From assembly GCA_947628035.1 (NCBI GenBank), contig CANQYL010000001.1, positions 19,465 to 83,464 on the forward strand: a stretch of DNA of 64,000 nucleotides, written 5' to 3'. The first letter of the stretch is position 1, and each line of letters starts with the position of its first letter. The notes under the pieces were generated by a model, which worked only from the letters and a program-made list of their open reading frames with translations, was not told the DNA's origin and made no database searches. A program made the position numbers and the translations under genes. Shown piece by piece: positions 1 to 15,000 of the stretch. The DNA is from an uncultured Akkermansia sp. (GTDB taxonomy: Bacteria > Verrucomicrobiota > Verrucomicrobiia > Verrucomicrobiales > Akkermansiaceae).

Positions 1-3000
1 GATGCCGCGACTGCGGGCACGCTGAACCTGAAGGGTGAATTGAAAGGACTGAATGGCTTGGATGCCGGCGGCGGAAAGATCGTGGTCGGCGGCGCGGCTA
101 CGGATAGTCTCACGCTGGTGAACGGCTTCACCTTCAAGGGGAATGTCGATTTGGCGACGGGTACGGAGGTCACGGTGTCGGGCAGCGCGCCCATCACCGT
201 GAAGGTTGACAGCACGAATGCGGAGAAAACTCTGACGCTGGGGGTGACGTTGGATTACAACCAGAAGGAAATGTTGACACCCGAATCGGGGAAGGTCGTC
301 TTTGACATAACGGAGGGGACGGTGAAGTTGGGTGCGAAGCAAATCCTGGCGGGCTTGAGTGGGAGTGGCGGCAGCATCACATCGAGCGACACCACAACGC
401 AGGAACTGGCGCTGGTCGGAAGCGGGTCAAAGAAGTGGAGCGGCAACATCGGTGAGAGGGTGAACCTCACTGTTCGCGACATAACAGGTGATTTTGAACA
501 GACCATCGGCAGCTTCGGCACAGACGCGGGCACGAACGGCAGCATCACTGTGGAATCAGGTACCCTGAAGATCACCGGCGACATGTACACCAGCGGTCTG
601 ACCTTGGGTACGTCCAGCGGAGGGACGGGCAGTTTGACCTTGGAAGGAACAAATAAGACGTACCGTGTGGGCGGTGATATCAAGCTACTGGGAAGTGACG
701 CCGGGTTGACCTTGGGTAGCGGCGTTACGCTGACACTGACAGGGAGCTTCACGAGCGAAGGTGGTGCGTTGAGCGGGGGCGGTACATTGAAGTACAGCGG
801 GGCAACGGAGGGCGACACCTACAAAGATTTCGCGGTGGATCTGAAGGATGGCATCACGCTGGATGTGGAGAGAGGAAACCTCGAGTTCAAGGGGAATACC
901 GACGGAAACGCCAAGTTTGTGGTCGGCAAGGAGGGCGAAACGGCTGCCAAGCTGAAGATTCACTCCACCGTGGCGGATGCCGCCAACAGTGAAGGTCTGT
1001 CGGATTTGGATGAGTCCCTGCGGAATAAGACACGCAAGGTGGGGAGTGTGGAGTTGAAGGGCGGCGAACTCGTGCTGAGCGTGGATGGGACCAACGTGGA
1101 GAACGTCTATCTCGCCCATCTGAGCTTTAACGACACTGCGGATGACGAAACGTCCGGCGGAACCATCACCGTGGAGAGCGGGAACCTGATCCTCGGCGGA
1201 CTCAACGGCAGCACGAAGGATTCGATTGATGCGAAGGGCGGCACCATCACCCTCGTGGGTGGCACGGGCGGTGAAGATGACTACGCCGGCACGCTGAGCG
1301 GCGAGGTGAAATTCCAAGGTTCGACGACCAGTAAGCAGATCTTGTCGGGCAACGTGACGGGCAATCTGTCGGTCTCGGGCGGTGAGTTGACGCTGAGTGG
1401 GGAGCATGGGGATATCACCCTTGATAGCGCGGCCGTGACGGGCGGCAGCCTTGTGGTGAATAAGGGGACGATTACGAAACTGGCGGGCGATAGCAGCTCG
1501 GCAGGCACGCTGAGCGTGACGGGAGCCGTCGCTGTGAGTACGGTGGATGGCACCTTCAACACCGGCGTGATCAACGTTGGAGAAAACGGCGTGCTGACGC
1601 TGGGAGGTAACGCGAGCATTAAGGCGTTGACCGGTACGGCTACAAGCGGCAGCATTGCGAGCGGCAAGATGGAAGGTGAGCAGACCCAGGCCATCACGCT
1701 CACTCTGGCGGGCGACAGCACGGGGAAGGCGAACTATGCGGGCAGTGTGGACGAGTACGTGGACATTAAGATGATCGGCTCGTCCACCACCATGTCGCAG
1801 GAGCTGAGCGGCGAGGTGAAGGGCAATGTGACCGTGAATAACGGCACGCTGACCCTGAATGGGACGTACGGTGAGACTTCAGGCAAGGAAATTAAGATCG
1901 AAGTCTCCACCAGTACTCCGACCGACGCGACTCTCGTGCTGGGCGGGACAGGTGATCATACGGTGAATAGCACGGTGACATTCACGAGCGGTACGCTGGA
2001 GATTGGCAGTAATGCGAACGTCACGCTGAAGACCTTGAACCTCGGCTCGAGCGGCGGTACCAGCACGCGGGATCTCACCGTGAACGGCAAGCTCACGCTG
2101 GAGAATGCGATTAGCAACGGCAGCCTGCACAAGCTGAGCTTGGGTAACAATGCCACGATGGACATGAAGAACAGCGCCCTGACGCTGGATACGCTGGCGT
2201 GGACGGGTTCGGCGACGTTGGATCTCGACTTGGACGCCAGTCTCAGTGGCAGTAACGGCGCGAAGATCACTCTGAGTGCGCTGTCGGCAGGGAGCGACAA
2301 ACTGACGATTTCTCTGAACTGGGGTGATATCAAGGCAGCCGTGGAAAGAGGAGTCGGCAGTGAGGATGGAATTAAGTATCAACTCTTCAGTTTCGCCGGC
2401 AGCAGTCTGACTGAATTCTCTGAAAATCAGCAGAAGCTGTTCAATGTTGACCTCGGCAGTGACGCCGGGGCGTGGAGTGCATCCATCGACAAGGATGGTT
2501 ACATCGTCTTCAAGCAGGCGGAAGGGGTGAAGATTTGGGAGGGAGCCGACGATCTGAATTGGACCAACGGAGGGAGTGGCTGGAAATTGGTGGGTGGCGA
2601 CACTGCTGTCCAATTCGTCGAGAATGACGAGGCCATTCTCGCCGGGACAAAGACAGAAATGCCCATTAACGTGACGGTGACGGCAACGGAGGGTGACAAC
2701 GATCTGGACGTCAAGAAGGTGACGATTCAGACGGGCGACTACGCCTTCAGCGGAGGCAAACTGGCGATTGCCGAGGGGCTTTCCATCACCACCGCGTCCG
2801 GTTCGAAGCTGAGTTTCGGGAATGAGACCGTCATTGACGGAACGGTGGGCAGCACGAGCGGGAACAGCGTACTGAGCGCGGGCTCCGGCGGCAAGCTGAC
2901 GCTGGAGGATGGGCTGGGGAGCAACACCTTTAGCGGCAGTTTGGAGCTGGCGGGAGGCGAGATCGTGCTGAACGGGGAGACGAACGGCGGGAAGCTCGAG

Positions 3001-6000
3001 ATGGGCGCAGACGGCGGCACGTTGACGGTGACGAGTGCAACGGGCAGGTTCGATGGAGCGGTCTCGGACGGTGGGTCCGGGGGCGACCTGAAGATGGGGG
3101 CGGGAGACGGCACGGTGGCGCTGAGCGGCACGATGACGGGTGCGATCGATTGGAATGGGAGCACTAGCAACGGGAGTAACAAGGAGACTCTGGAGGTTGG
3201 ACAGAAGAATCAAACTGGAGATTTGGCTGACCTGAGCGTGGGCGGTCTGCGCGGCGGGTACAAGGGCGACAGCTCCTCCTCGGGCACAAATCCCCAGCGC
3301 GGCAGCGTGACGAGTGAGGACGGACACGACCTGACCATCACGGGGAATGATGCAAAGAACACCTTTGATGGGAAGGTGAGCTTAGTGGGCAGCCTGACCA
3401 TCGGTACTAGCGCCGATGGAGTATCGAGTCCGGCGCAGCAGACCTTTACGGGCGAGACGACCCTGAGTGACGTTACCGTGAACGCGGGCAGCACGCTCAC
3501 GCTGAATGGGACGACGACGGCGTTGACCGGCAAGCTGGACGGCGACGGTACCTTGAGCCTCGGGACGAGTTTGACGCTGGGTGACGCGAACCACAGTGCG
3601 CAAGGGATCGGCACGCTCAGCATGGGCACAACCGGCAAGTTGAGTCTGGGTCAGAACACCACCCTGACCGTGGGCAACCTGACCGGGGGTACGGGAAGTA
3701 GCATCAACGCGGCGACCTCGGCTACGGGCAACAAGCTCGTGCTGAACTACGCGGGTGGAGTGCCCGGCACGTACGATGGGAGCATCGGCGTGGATCTGGA
3801 GTACAACAGCAGCAATGACTTCACGCTGGGCGGCACGAACGCGGTGGGTGGCAAGCTCACCAAGAGCGGAACCGGCAAGCTGACCGTGAGCACGGATACG
3901 GCACTGGGCGAGGTGACGGTGAACGGGGGTGAGTTGGCGCTGGGAGCGGCGATGACTCTTGGCGTGACGAATGTGACCGGCGGAACGCTGACGCTGGGAG
4001 CGAATGCGACACTGGGTAACCTGACCGGCTCAGGCGACAGCACCACGGTGACGGGGAAGAGTCTGACTCTCACTACGGCGAACTACACCGGCAAGTTGAC
4101 GGCGACGGACCTGACTGTGAATGGCACGAGTACATTGAAGGACGCGACGTTGGAAGGCACGCTGACGGTGACGGGTACGCTGACCATCGACAATGCCGGC
4201 ACGGTGGATGCGAAGGGTTTGGGCAACGGAGGAACCATCACCGGCGGCAAGCTGACCCTGAGTGGGAGCAACGACATCACCTCCGGTGCGACGATCGGCA
4301 GTGAGCTGACGTACACGAGCACGGGCGCATCCAAGCTGACGGGTGCGGTGACGGGTGCGGTGACGGTGGATACTGCCACCGGCAGCTTGACGCTGGAGAG
4401 TGCGTTTGGTTCGACCGCGAAGGCAGCGAGTGCGACCCTGAAGCAGGGCACGTTGGAGTTGACCGGGGGCGGCGAGCTCGAGCTGACGGCGAAGAATGGT
4501 GACGACGTTCCGGGCGGTACGCTGAAGGTGAGCGGAACGCAGAGCGTGAAGCTGACGGAGCTGACGGGCAGTCTGACGGGGCTGACCCTGGCGAACGGAT
4601 CGACCCTCGACCTGAGCGCGCTGACGGCGGCGGATTTGGGTGTGGTGAGCATCACGGAGGCAGATGGGGCGCAGAATGCGACCATCAAGGTGGGGATGAC
4701 GAACGATGCCACCAAGACCCTGACGAAGTTGACGCTGGATAAGAATTCGCTGAGCGCCGGCAAACTGACGATTGATTTGACCGGCATCAACCTGAGCGAC
4801 ATCGGCGCTGATGGCAAGCAGTTGTTCGATGGAACAGAGTTCCTCGGCGTTTCCGGCTGGACGGACAAGATCGGTTGGCACACGGATAATCAGATTGAGG
4901 ATCGTCACTACCTCGAGCTGGATAGCACGAGCGGCGTGCTGAAGTACATCGACGCGGGCAATAAGATCACGCTGGATGGAACGACGGGCGGTGGTACAAC
5001 CTACAACTGGAACACCGAGACGGAAAACAAGATTTGGAGCGTCGGGCAGGCGGGGATGACCTCATTCAAGGGCGCGACGGATGAAGTCGTGTTCATCGAT
5101 GAGCCGGCGGAAGGTGCCACTGCCAACACCGTGACCGTCGATAGCACGAGCGATGGCGGCGTGAAGGCGAAGAGCATGACCGTGGAGAGCGGTACGTGGA
5201 CGTTTACGGGAGGTTCGGTGACGGTGGACGGAACCGGCACGTTGACCCTCGGAACGACGGGCGTAGGAGCGAAGAACGCGACCGTGACCTTTGAGTCGGC
5301 TCTGACTGTCGGCGGCGCGACCACGGTGAACACCGGCAGCTCGCTGACCCTGAAAGGTGCGAGCACGTTGAAGAGTCTGGCGGTCGAAGGCAGCGTGACG
5401 GTGTCCGGCACAACCACGTTGGAAAGTTTGACAGGCACAGCAGGCACGGTGAAGGTGGACGGTGAAGCAGGCTCCTTGAGCGTGACGGGGGCGCTGGACG
5501 ACTTCGGCGGCAGCCTGACGCTGAACGGCGGCGGCAAACTGACCGCAACGAGCACGACGGCGAAGGAAATCACCGTGACGAACGGCGGTACGCTGGACGG
5601 CGGTACGGGCTTGCAAGCCAAGCTCGATGCGAGCAGCACGGGTGACATCACGGCGCAGGGTACCTTGACCCTCGGCGGCACGACGTCGGGCGCGCTGAAG
5701 GTGGAGGGAACCGTGACGGGCAACAGTGCGGGTGACTTGAGCGTTGCGGGAGTGCGAGATGGAACGAGCACCGGAACGTTGAAGGGAACGCTGACCGTGA
5801 CCGACAACGATACGGGCAACAGCTTCAGCGGCACGGTGACGGATCTGGTCCTCACTGTGGGCAGCGAAACCGTCGAGGCACAGCAGAGCTTCACGGGGGC
5901 GACGGTGACCCTGACGAGCGCGGATGTGAAGAAGGGCAGCTTGACCCTCGGCGGAACGGAGTCGAGCACGATCACGGGCACGGCGAGCGTGGCAGGAGAC

Positions 6001-9000
6001 AGCACGCTGACGCTGAGCGGCACGAGCAACACCATCACGGGTGCGCTGAGCGGCGACGGGACGTTGGATGTGACGGGCGCGACCACGTTGACGGCGGGCG
6101 GCAGCATCGGCACGTTGAAGGTCGGTGCGGTAATCACGCTGAACGGCGATTTGACCGTCACCACGATGGGTGGCGGCACGGGAAGCATCGCGGTGGCGGC
6201 GGACAAGACGCTCACGGTGAACGGCTGGACGGCGAGTCAGTCGTTGACCGGGCTCACGCTGAACGGCGGGGCGACCTTGGATTTGAGAGGAATGACGAGC
6301 GGCACGGCGGATATCGGAACCCTCACGGGGACGGGGCTGGAGGCGGATAAGAAGGCGACCGTGAAGATCAGCAATGTGTTTGAGGGGACCAACAACCTCG
6401 TGCTCGACATCGATGCACTGAGTGGGTTTTACAGCAACAAGCTCCAGTTGGATGTGAGCGCGCTGAACCTGTCATCGAGCTCCTCAGCCAGCACATACAC
6501 GCTCTTCAGCGGCGGCGACATCAGTGGTTTGCTGAACAGCATTGAACTCACCGGGACGGCTGGATTCGGTTTGGACGAACACCACGTCCTGCGGTTAACG
6601 GCGGAGGGCGTGCTGGAGTACAACGTGAGCGACAGCACACTCGTGTGGGACAAGGACGAGACGAAGGATCACACGTGGGAGGCGAGTGGCAGCCGGGATT
6701 GGAAGGGCGGCTTCACCTTCACGACCGGGACCGACAGCGCGAAGTTCGGGACGGAAGGCTTGGGTGATGCGAATACGGAGACCGTGACCCTGAGCGGCGA
6801 GGTGAAGGCGGCGAATGTGACAATTGAGTCTGAGGGCTACACCTTCGCGATGAACGGCGATGACGGCTCGCCCGACAGCTTGACCGTGAGCGGAGAGCTG
6901 AAGCTGGAGAAAGCTACGACCTTCAATGCGACCGTGAAGGTGGAAAGCTCGGGCAAGATGACCGGAAACGGGGACTTGACTCTCGGCATGGGCGGCAGCC
7001 TCACGGTTGGTACCGCGCTCAAGGCGACCAGCGAAGCAGACGGCGGAGCATACACGGGCACCATCACCCTGAATGGCGGCAAGTTGACTGCGGAAGGTGA
7101 TGTGAAGGTTGGTACGGGCACGGGTGGCACGCTGCACGGCAATGGCTCAGGTCTGACCGCGAGCTTGAGCGACAGCGGTGCGCTGACGGCGGAGGGAACG
7201 CTGAACCTGACGGGCACGACGACGGGAACGGTGAACTTGGCGAACGGCGCGACCGTGAAGGGCGACGCGACGAGCGGCGTGACCGTGGCGGGCATCACCG
7301 GCGGCAGTACGGGTGATGGCACGGCGACGACGCTGGGCGGGACGATCACCGTCAGCGACGAGGCGACCACGGAGAGCCCGTACCAGTACGGGGGCAAGCT
7401 GGCTGAGGATCTGGAGCTGACGGTCAGCCAGGGCAAGCAAAGCCTTGAAGCGACCGGGCAGACGATGGCGAAAGTCACGGTGGGAACCAGCGGCGAGCTG
7501 ACCCTGGCGAGCGGCACAACGGTGTCGGGTGAGGTGAACGTGGGCGGCACGCTCACATGGACCGGCACCCTGACGGCGGGGTCGTTGACGGGTGAGGCAA
7601 CGGCTCTCGGTGGTAAGGATGTGTCCCTAGTGTTGTCGGGCAGCGGCAGCAGCTACGGCGGCACGCTTACCCTGAGCGGCTTGACCGTGAGCGGTACGCA
7701 TACGCTGAAGGAGGGCTCCGTGGGGGCTCTGACTGTGAACAAGAACGCCACGTTGACGCTGAGCGGCACGATGACCGTGACGGATTTGAAGGGCGGTACG
7801 GACGCGGCAGGAACTGTTGAAGGCAGCGTGGGCGGTACGGGCAAACTCGTGCTGGATTACACGAGCGCGGCGGCTCAAGGCGGATTTACGGGCACGGTGG
7901 GAACCGAGCTGGAATTCAGCGGTGCGGCGAGCGACGCGGGTGCAGACACAAACAAGGGCTTTACGCTGGGCACCTTCAGCGGGTCGACGTTGACCGTGAA
8001 GAGCGGAGCCTTGACCATCACCGGGGAGCTCATTGCGGCGGACGGAGTGGCCGTGACGCTGGGTGAGAAGAGCGCCCTGACCCTCAATGGCGGCACGGTG
8101 AAGAGTTTGGATGCAAACAGCAAGGGCGCGCTGACGATCGGCGCAGACACCAGCCTGACAACGGCGGCGGGCACGTTGAGCAAACTCACCCTGAACGCGA
8201 AACTCACGGTAAACGGCGGCACGCTGGAGGCGAGCGAGCTGGAGATCGGTACCGGCGGCGCGCTGGAGCTCACTGTGACAAAAGCAGGAGAGCCGGAGGG
8301 AACCCCCACCGGCGCTAACCTGGCGATCGGCATAGCGTTGGGCAAACTGACCGACGACAAGAAACTGACCCTGACCCTGACCGGTCTGGACAGAGACGAT
8401 CTCACGGGCAAGGGCTACCAACTCTTTGAGGCGAACGACTGGGGTGAAGGTCACTGGGATCACTTGACGCTCGAGGTCAGCGGGGTAACGCTCAGCAGCT
8501 ACGAGGAATGGAAGATCGATTCCTCGTCCGGTGTGCTGACGCTCGTCACCGTCGAAGGTGATCTGGTCTGGGCCGGCACGCAGAGCAGCCACAAGTGGTC
8601 CGCATCCAAGGATGACAAGAACTGGGATCTGGGGGACCATAAGGGTGTCGAGTACGGCGACAATCGCGGCGTTGTGTTCACGAGCGGCACCGATGTGTCC
8701 ACGACCGTGGAGGTGGAAGCGGGCACGGAGGATAAGCTGACCGTGGCGGGGATGACCGTGGGTCAGGGTGATAGCGATGCTGCGAATTACACCTTCACGG
8801 GGGACGCGTTGAGTGCGACCACGCTGGCTATCGGAGGACAGGCGAGTGCGACCTTCGAGAACACCGTCACATTCAGCGGCGAGTTGAGCGGCCAGGGAAC
8901 CTTGGGCGTGGGGACAAACGGAAACGTGATCCTGAGCGCGGGCGGCGAAATCGGCGGTGTGGAGATGAGCGCCGGCACGTTGACGATCGGCGATACGAAG

Positions 9001-12000
9001 ACCCTGACGACGGAGACCCTGGCGACGAAGAGCTTGAGCGGGACGGGAACATCTGCGCAGATCAAGGGCGGGACGCTGTCGTTGACCGACGCGACCGGCA
9101 CGGGGAGCTTCGCGGGCAGCATCAGCAGCAACTTCACGTATGAGGGGACGTATGGGACTGAAAACCTCTCCTTCACCCTGAGTGGGAAGTTCGATGGGGG
9201 GACGCTGACGGTGTCGGATGGGAAGCTGAAGCTGACCGGGACGACGAGTCTGGGCAGCGGAAGCCAGAGCGTGACGGTGAGCAGTGACGCCGAACTCGAG
9301 CTTTCGTCAGCCGAGCAGACGGTTGATGCGACGTATCTGACCCTGAACGGAACGCTGACGATGGGCGGTGCGACGAAGAACACCGTGAGCGGCGGCATTA
9401 CGCTGGGCAGCGGAGCCACGCTCGACTTTACGGCGGGCTCGGGCAACAACGTGAGCGGCGCGGTGACGATGAACGGAGGCACGCTGAAGTGGACGGGCAC
9501 GCTGGAGGTCGGCGGACTCGCGGATGGTACCAGTGTGGCAGGCAGCACGCTGAGCGGCACGAGTCTGACCATCACGGCGGGCGGTCAGGGCGGTCAGAGC
9601 TACGGTGGCGATCTCAGTTCCGTGGCGGTGACGATGAAGGCGTCTGCCAACACGGACACGCAGACCTTCACGGGGACGAGCTACAGCAACGACTTTACGG
9701 CGGAGAAGGGAACGCTGAAGTTCGAGAACGCAGGACCCGTTACGTTGAGCGGGACGACCGTTACGACGTCGGAGGACGGCGTGATTGAGTTCACGGGCGA
9801 CGGCAGCATCACGAACCTGAGCGGCACGGCGGGAACCGTGAAGAGTACGGATGGGACCAAGAGTTTGACGCTCGGCGGCAGTTACAGCGGGACGCTGGAT
9901 GTGGAGGGCACGCTGAAGGCGGACGGCGGGAGCGGGTTCACCTACACCGGCACGGATGGCGAGGCGGGCAAGTTGGAGGTGAGCGATGAGAAATTCACCA
10001 TCGGCGAGAATGGCCTACTGACGGTCGGTGACCTGACGGGCAGCGGCACGGTGAAGAAGGCTGACACTGACACGACCGGCAAGCTCGTGTTGGGCTACAC
10101 GGGTTCGAACGGCAGCTTCGGTGGCAAGATTGAGACCGCGCTGGATTACACGGGCTCGGGCTCCTTCACGATGGAAGCCGAAAGCGCCGTGTCGGGCGCG
10201 ATCACGGTGAATGGCGCAGGCACGCTGAAGTTCGCGAAGGCGTTGGGCAGTGGTGATTCGGCGAAGAACGTGACCCTGACGCAGGGCACGCTGGAGCTGG
10301 CAAACGGCAGCAACGTGGCGCTCACCACCGGCGGCGAAGAGGCGAGGAAGCTGAGCGTGGCGGCCGGCGAGCCTGATGGTAGCTCGGTGGTGAAGGCGAG
10401 CGGGCAGAGCGGCGACGTATCGCTGTCCGACCTCACCCTCGCGGCGGGCAGCACGCTCGACTGGACGGATGCGACCCACAAGCTGACGGTCAAGGACATC
10501 ACCCTGAGCGGCAATGCGACGATCAAGTTGTCGGGGTTGACCTCGTACACGAGCGGCAGCACTACAACCCTGCTGACCTACGACGGCATGCAACCCTTGA
10601 ATTTGGAGGGTCACACGCTCACGATCGAGGTGTCGGATGACTTCCTGTGGTCGTTGGTGACGCAGGGCGACGGGGAGACGGGATTCCGGCTCTTCGACGG
10701 ATTGACTCAAGCTATCACGAATGGTGGGTTGACGCTGGGAAGAACAAACAGTGCGGAGTACACCTCGAAGCTGGGCGACTTCGCTTTGACATTGGGCAAT
10801 GACGGTGTACTGAAATGGGTGCAGAATAACATCGTGCTCGAGTTTGATGGGAAATCGCCACTCACGTGGAAAGCGAGCGACGCCGATGGAAACCACGAGT
10901 GGAAGAACACGGGTAAGAATAACAACCAAGAGGATTGGCAAGAGAACGTGACGGCGCAGTTCAATAGCTCGTGGGACATCGCTGTCACGCTCGAGGGCGC
11001 GGTGAACGCCGAGGCGGTCCGGGTGTTGCAGGGCACGTACACCTTCACGCCATCGACGACCGCTGGGGGAACGAACAGCCTGACTGTGGCGAAGGATCTG
11101 AGCGTGGAGAGTGACGCCGGTGTAACCTTTGACGCGACAGTGACTGTGGAAGGCAGTCTGACCGGCGAGGGTGACGTCACGCTCGGTGCGGGCGGCGATG
11201 TGACTGTGACGGAGGCGTTGACGGGTGAGCCGAGCGGCTTCACGGGAACCTTGACGCTGGACGGCGGCAAGCTGACCGCGGAGGGCGACGTGACGATCAC
11301 CATGGGTGGTACGGCCAGCACGCTGAACGGCAGAAAGAATACCGAGGGGTCGACAGGCTTGACGGCGGAGCTGACCGGGGAGGGCACGGGTGCGTTGACG
11401 GCGGAAGGGACGCTGACCCTGAAGGGCACGACCAAAGGAACCTTGACCGTGGCGAGCGGGGCGACCGTGAAGGCGGAGACAAAGCTTGTAGATGATACGA
11501 ATCAAGCTCTGAGTGTGGCGGGCATCAACAGCGATGACTCGAACGGAACGCTGAGCGGTGAGATTACGGTGACGGGATCGACCGGCAGCTTTGGCGGCAA
11601 GGTGGAGAATCTGACCATCACCGTGGACGACGGAAACGGCGGTACGGCAACGCAGGCCTTCACGGGCACGGATGTGACCATCACGAAGGCGACCATCGGC
11701 GCGGGAGACACGCTGACCTTGAGCGGCGGCACTGTAACGACTGCCGATGTGGCGGGTACGTTGAGCATGGGTGGCGGGACGTTGAACGGATTGACCGGCG
11801 GGGGTACGTTGGAGCTGACCGGTGGGGTTACGCTGGGCGGCGATGGCAGCATCGGCAACCTCACGGGAAGCGGCAAGCTCACGGGAACTTCCACGCTGAC
11901 CTTGAACTATGCGGACACCGGGACCGGCACGTTCACGGGCGAGTTGGCGACGAATCTGACCTACGGCGGAAGCGGGACATTCACCGTGGAGAAATTCACG

Positions 12001-15000
12001 GGCAACGAACTGTCTGTGACCGGGACGGGCACCTTAAACGTCGGCAAGGCGGGCGTGAGCGGGGGTGATGGCACGGATCTCACCTTCGGGGACGGTGAGA
12101 GTGACGAACTCACCTTGAACAACGCGACCGGTACGTTGAACCTGCAGGGCAAGAGCGTCACGCTCACGGCGACGGGAACCAATCTCGATCTCCAGGCGGG
12201 TACGCTGAAGCTGAGCGGCACGGCGTCCAACACCGTGACGGGAGACATCACGCTGGGTAGCAATGTCACCCTGAACTTCGCGAACGGATCCGCCACGAAG
12301 AATGAGGTGGACGGCGTGGTGAACCTGAGCAGCGGTGAGCTGACATGGACGGCGGGCGAAGCGGGATTGACCGTGCAGGGCTTGAAGGGCAGCGGCACGT
12401 TGGAAACGGGCACGCATTTGACCATCGACGGCAAGGGCGACACGTACGAGGGTAACCTGGGCAGTGTGACGAACGTCACGATGAACAGCAGCGAGGGGAA
12501 CGCCAAGCAGAACTTCAGCGGCGCGACTGATAACTTCAGCAATGTCACCTTCACCGCGAAGAAGGGCACGCTCGCATTCACCAACAGTGCTGCGGTGACG
12601 CTCAAGGAGGTGGTCGTGGAGGAGGGCGGCACGGTGAGCCTCACCCAAGGCGGCACGATCACGAGTTTGAAGAATGGCGATAGCGGGAACCTGGGCGGAA
12701 CCGTGGACGCGTCGGGCAAGAGCTTGACCCTCACCGGCGCGGACTTCAGCGGCACGGTGAAGGCGGAGGAGCTGACCGTAGGCTCCTCGAGCGGCGGGGA
12801 TAAGTTGAAGAACGGCGGGATCAGCGGCAAGCTGACCGTGAGCGGGAAGAGCTTGACGGTCGGCGGGGAGCTGAGCGTCGGGGATCTGGGCGGAACCGGC
12901 AGCATCGACGGCGAGGGAACACTCATCCTGAAGAACAGCAGCGCGCTGACGGGCGGGGATATGGCTATCACCACGATCCTCGACTTCCAAGGCAGTGCGG
13001 ATGCCACGCTGAACAATTACACAGGGAAGAGCGTGACGGTGAACTCCGAACAAGAGAAAACTCTCACCTTGGGGACAGCGTTGACCGACGCGAAGGTCAC
13101 GCTGGAGAAGGGCACGCTGAAACTGAAGGGCGATGACACGCTCAGCCTCGAGGATACGACAGGAGACGGTGGGATATTGGATTTGAGCGAGGCAAGCAGC
13201 GCCGTGACGTTGACCGGGGTCGGCGCCGGAACGACGATCAGCGAGCTGAAACTGGGCGACCACGAGCTGGTGCTCAACGCCGATGTGACGGGACCTTTGT
13301 CGGTGACCAAAGTGACGGGCAAGACAGGCGAGGGTGGCGCGTTGAGCGGTACGATCAAGCTCAACGTCAAGGGCAGTGGGACAAGCTACAGCAATGCGCA
13401 CCTGAAGCTCGACGCAAGTGCCTTGGAAGGTTGGGGAGACAGCAAGTTGACCATCGAATTGCACGAGGTAGACGGATCCGGTCTGCTGGAGTGGTTTGAG
13501 AAGCAGTCGAGTAACAAGCTGACCCTGTTCGAAGGCACTTACCCGACTCTGGATGATATCAGCATCGCGGGTCTGACCATCACGGACGAATACAAGTGGA
13601 AACTTGATGGTGGTCAACTGTACTTGGAGAGCTTCCTCAGTAGTGATCTCACGTGGAAGAGCAGCGACGGCAAATGGACGATGGAGGAGAGCGACAAGGA
13701 TTGGGAGGTTAAAGCCGGAGATACCGATACGCAGATGTCCATGTTCCATAAGGACAGGAACCTCGTCTTTGGTAGCGGGGGCGCGACGCCCGGAACCGTC
13801 ACCCTGAGTGGGACAGCGGAGGGCTCGTCCGAGTTTGCGGCGTCGGGCATGGAGGTGAGCGCGGACGGCTACACCTTCCAGGGCGATAGTAGCACAACTT
13901 GGACGGAGACGCTGAAGGTGTCCGGCGCCCTCGATCTGAGCACCGGGACGACGACCTTTGCGCTCGGAACCACGGTCGGTTCGCTGACCGGATCGGGTGC
14001 GCTGACGGTTAACGGCACGACGTTCGAAGTTGGGTCGCAAATTACCAACAGCTACACAGGAAAGGTGACGTTGGAGAACGGCGCCACGCTGAAGCTGACC
14101 GGGGTGAATACATTGGGCAGCTTGGAATTGACCGGCACGACGGGCAACACGCTGACTCTCACGGGTGAACCCACGAAGAGCCTGACCGTGACGACGATGA
14201 GCGGCAGCGGCAGCGCGACGCTGAACGGCGGCACATTCAACCTCGGCGGCACGATGACCGGCACGCTCACGGTGGGAACGGATGCGACCTTGAACGGCAG
14301 CACTCAACTGAGCGTGGCGGGAGTGAAGGGCACCACGGGCACGTTGAAGGGCACGATCACTGTGACCGGCAAGAGCGATGACAACAGCTTCGGCGGCACG
14401 GTGAGCGGATTGAACATCACCGTGGACGGCGGAGACAACGGCGCGCAAGCGAGCCAGAAATTCACGGGGAACAGTGTGAGCTTGGGGACCACGGAAGTGA
14501 AGGAGAACGGCACGCTGACGCTGAGCGGCACGGGCAACACCATCACGAGTCTGAGCGGCGGCGGTACGTTGGAGGTGCAGGGCTCGACGGAATTGGAATT
14601 GGGGACAGGTACTAATGAGATCGGCTCGTTGAAGGTGGGTGGTGAGAGCACGGAGGTGACACTCGGCGGCAATCTGACGGTGACCGATCTGGAAGGCAAC
14701 GACAAGGCAAGCATCGTGAAGAGCGCTAGCGGCAAGGATGACGCGACCCTCACCCTGAAATATGCGACTGGAATGCCTGCGGGCAAGTTCGACGGCACGA
14801 TCAGCACGAATCTGACGTACGAAGGTTCGGGAAGCTTCACGGTCGGTACCTTCACGGGGGCGACGTTGAAGGTGAACAACAGCGGCAGCTCTAGCAACCT
14901 GACCATCACGAATGCGGTGGGGGATGCAACCTCTGCCACGGTGGACGACGGCAAGCTGACGCTGTCGGCGGGCGGCACGCTGGCGGCGCTCAATAGCAGT